Source of the DNA: Annulohypoxylon bovei var. microspora
Lineage: Eukaryota > Ascomycota > Sordariomycetes > Xylariales > Hypoxylaceae
Length of the DNA stretch: 23,174 nt
Reading direction: 5' to 3'
Assembly (NCBI GenBank): GCA_022836615.1
Contig: MU405470.1
Span: forward strand, 1-23,174
In this document: piece by piece, positions 22,696 to 23,174 of the stretch
Numbering within the stretch: the stretch's first letter is position 1
Layout of the letters: each line of letters starts with the position of its first letter
The notes under the pieces: generated by a model
Seen by the model: the letters and a program-made list of their open reading frames with translations, nothing else
Told to the model about the DNA's origin: nothing
Database searches by the model: none
Position numbers and translations under genes: made by a program

Positions 22696-23174
22696 TGTTA
22701 TGAGGATATTATTAATTTAAATTATATATTTATTAAAAAAATAAATTATTTAAAACCATATTTAAAAGGGTATTATCATTAATTAAAAATGCGTATAAAG
22801 GTAATAATTTCAATGGTAATTAAAACGTTAATTTAAAATAATAATAAGGTTAAAAAGTTTAAATTATATAATTTAAATTATTTTTATAAATAATTTATGA
22901 ATTATAATATTAATAATATTATAATATATATTAATAAATTCCTTAAATTTAAAGCTTTATTTTAATATATGTTTTATAATATATAAAATTATTTATAATA
23001 TATAAAGTTTAAATGTTTTTATTATTATTATTTTTATATTTAAAAACATATAATAATTTTATATTTTATTTAAATTAAGTTTTATAATTAATAATATAAT
23101 TATTATAATAATTATATATATATAAATAATAAAAAAAATCTTACCATTATAATGGTATATTTTATTTTATTTAA
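22696..23174 (+). mobile_element. Possible start of another LTR, cut by the window end
   Basis: The segment starts TGTTATGAGGATATT directly after a G run, the arrangement expected at the left edge of a 3' LTR (purine tract followed by TG). No second copy, PBS or coding domain is visible in the window to confirm it, and its right edge would lie beyond 23174. The remainder is nearly pure A/T. It may instead be ordinary flanking DNA. Confidence 0.3.
23142..23157. repeat. 16-bp perfect palindrome
   Basis: TACCATTATAATGGTA reads the same on both strands. It contains the only ACC/GGT clusters in the last 200 bases. No function is assigned. Confidence 0.4.

Noticed and set aside
1..23174. Mitochondrial genome or an AT-rich organism such as a Plasmodium-like or ciliate genome
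   Set aside because: The transition-only differences between repeat copies, the less mutated 37% G+C island and the stop pattern fit RIP better than a genome-wide compositional bias. No mitochondrial genes or tRNAs are visible.

Overview
The window is extremely AT-rich DNA (G+C well below 20% by eye) with no intact gene. It looks like an AT-rich, transposon-filled block of a filamentous ascomycete (Pezizomycotina) genome that has been through repeat-induced point mutation (RIP). The evidence is that repeated segments differ almost only by C/T and G/A transitions, that in-frame stops sit where CAA, CAG, CGA or TGG codons would be, and that the one recognisable element is a fungal-type Ty1/copia retrotransposon. 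The species cannot be named from the sequence.

Layout. (1) 1-3183: AT-rich degenerate DNA with no recognisable gene. (2) 3184-9625 (copy A) and about 10164-16351 (copy B): two direct copies of the same sequence of about 6.2 kb, separated by about 540 bp. Its family could not be identified. Copy A carries a 288-bp island (4290-4577) of about 37% G+C that copy B lacks. It is flanked by a probable 4-bp target duplication and is probably a younger solo LTR or other small element. Copy B carries a 48-bp tandem duplication that copy A lacks. (3) 16354-22171: a structurally complete but genetically dead Ty1/copia element of 5,818 bp. It has 237-bp LTRs, a perfect 5-bp target duplication (ATAAT), an initiator-Met-type primer binding site changed by two G-to-A transitions, a polypurine tract and one gag-pol frame. 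Traces in that frame are a CCHC zinc knuckle, integrase, reverse transcriptase with an intact YVDD box, RNase H and the C-terminal DGxTKPL-like motif. (4) 22177-23174: AT-rich DNA with six 20-bp tandem units, a GC-rich hairpin, and a possible start of another LTR running off the window.

History inferred from nesting: the ~6.2-kb sequence was duplicated; the copia element landed at the right edge of copy B; RIP mutated everything; and the 288-bp island entered copy A late, since it is far less mutated. The transitions are strongly strand-biased and the bias switches sides along copies A and B, as does the bias between the two copia LTRs. That mutational record is the most interesting feature of the window. 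I found no sign of a functional, previously undescribed system.
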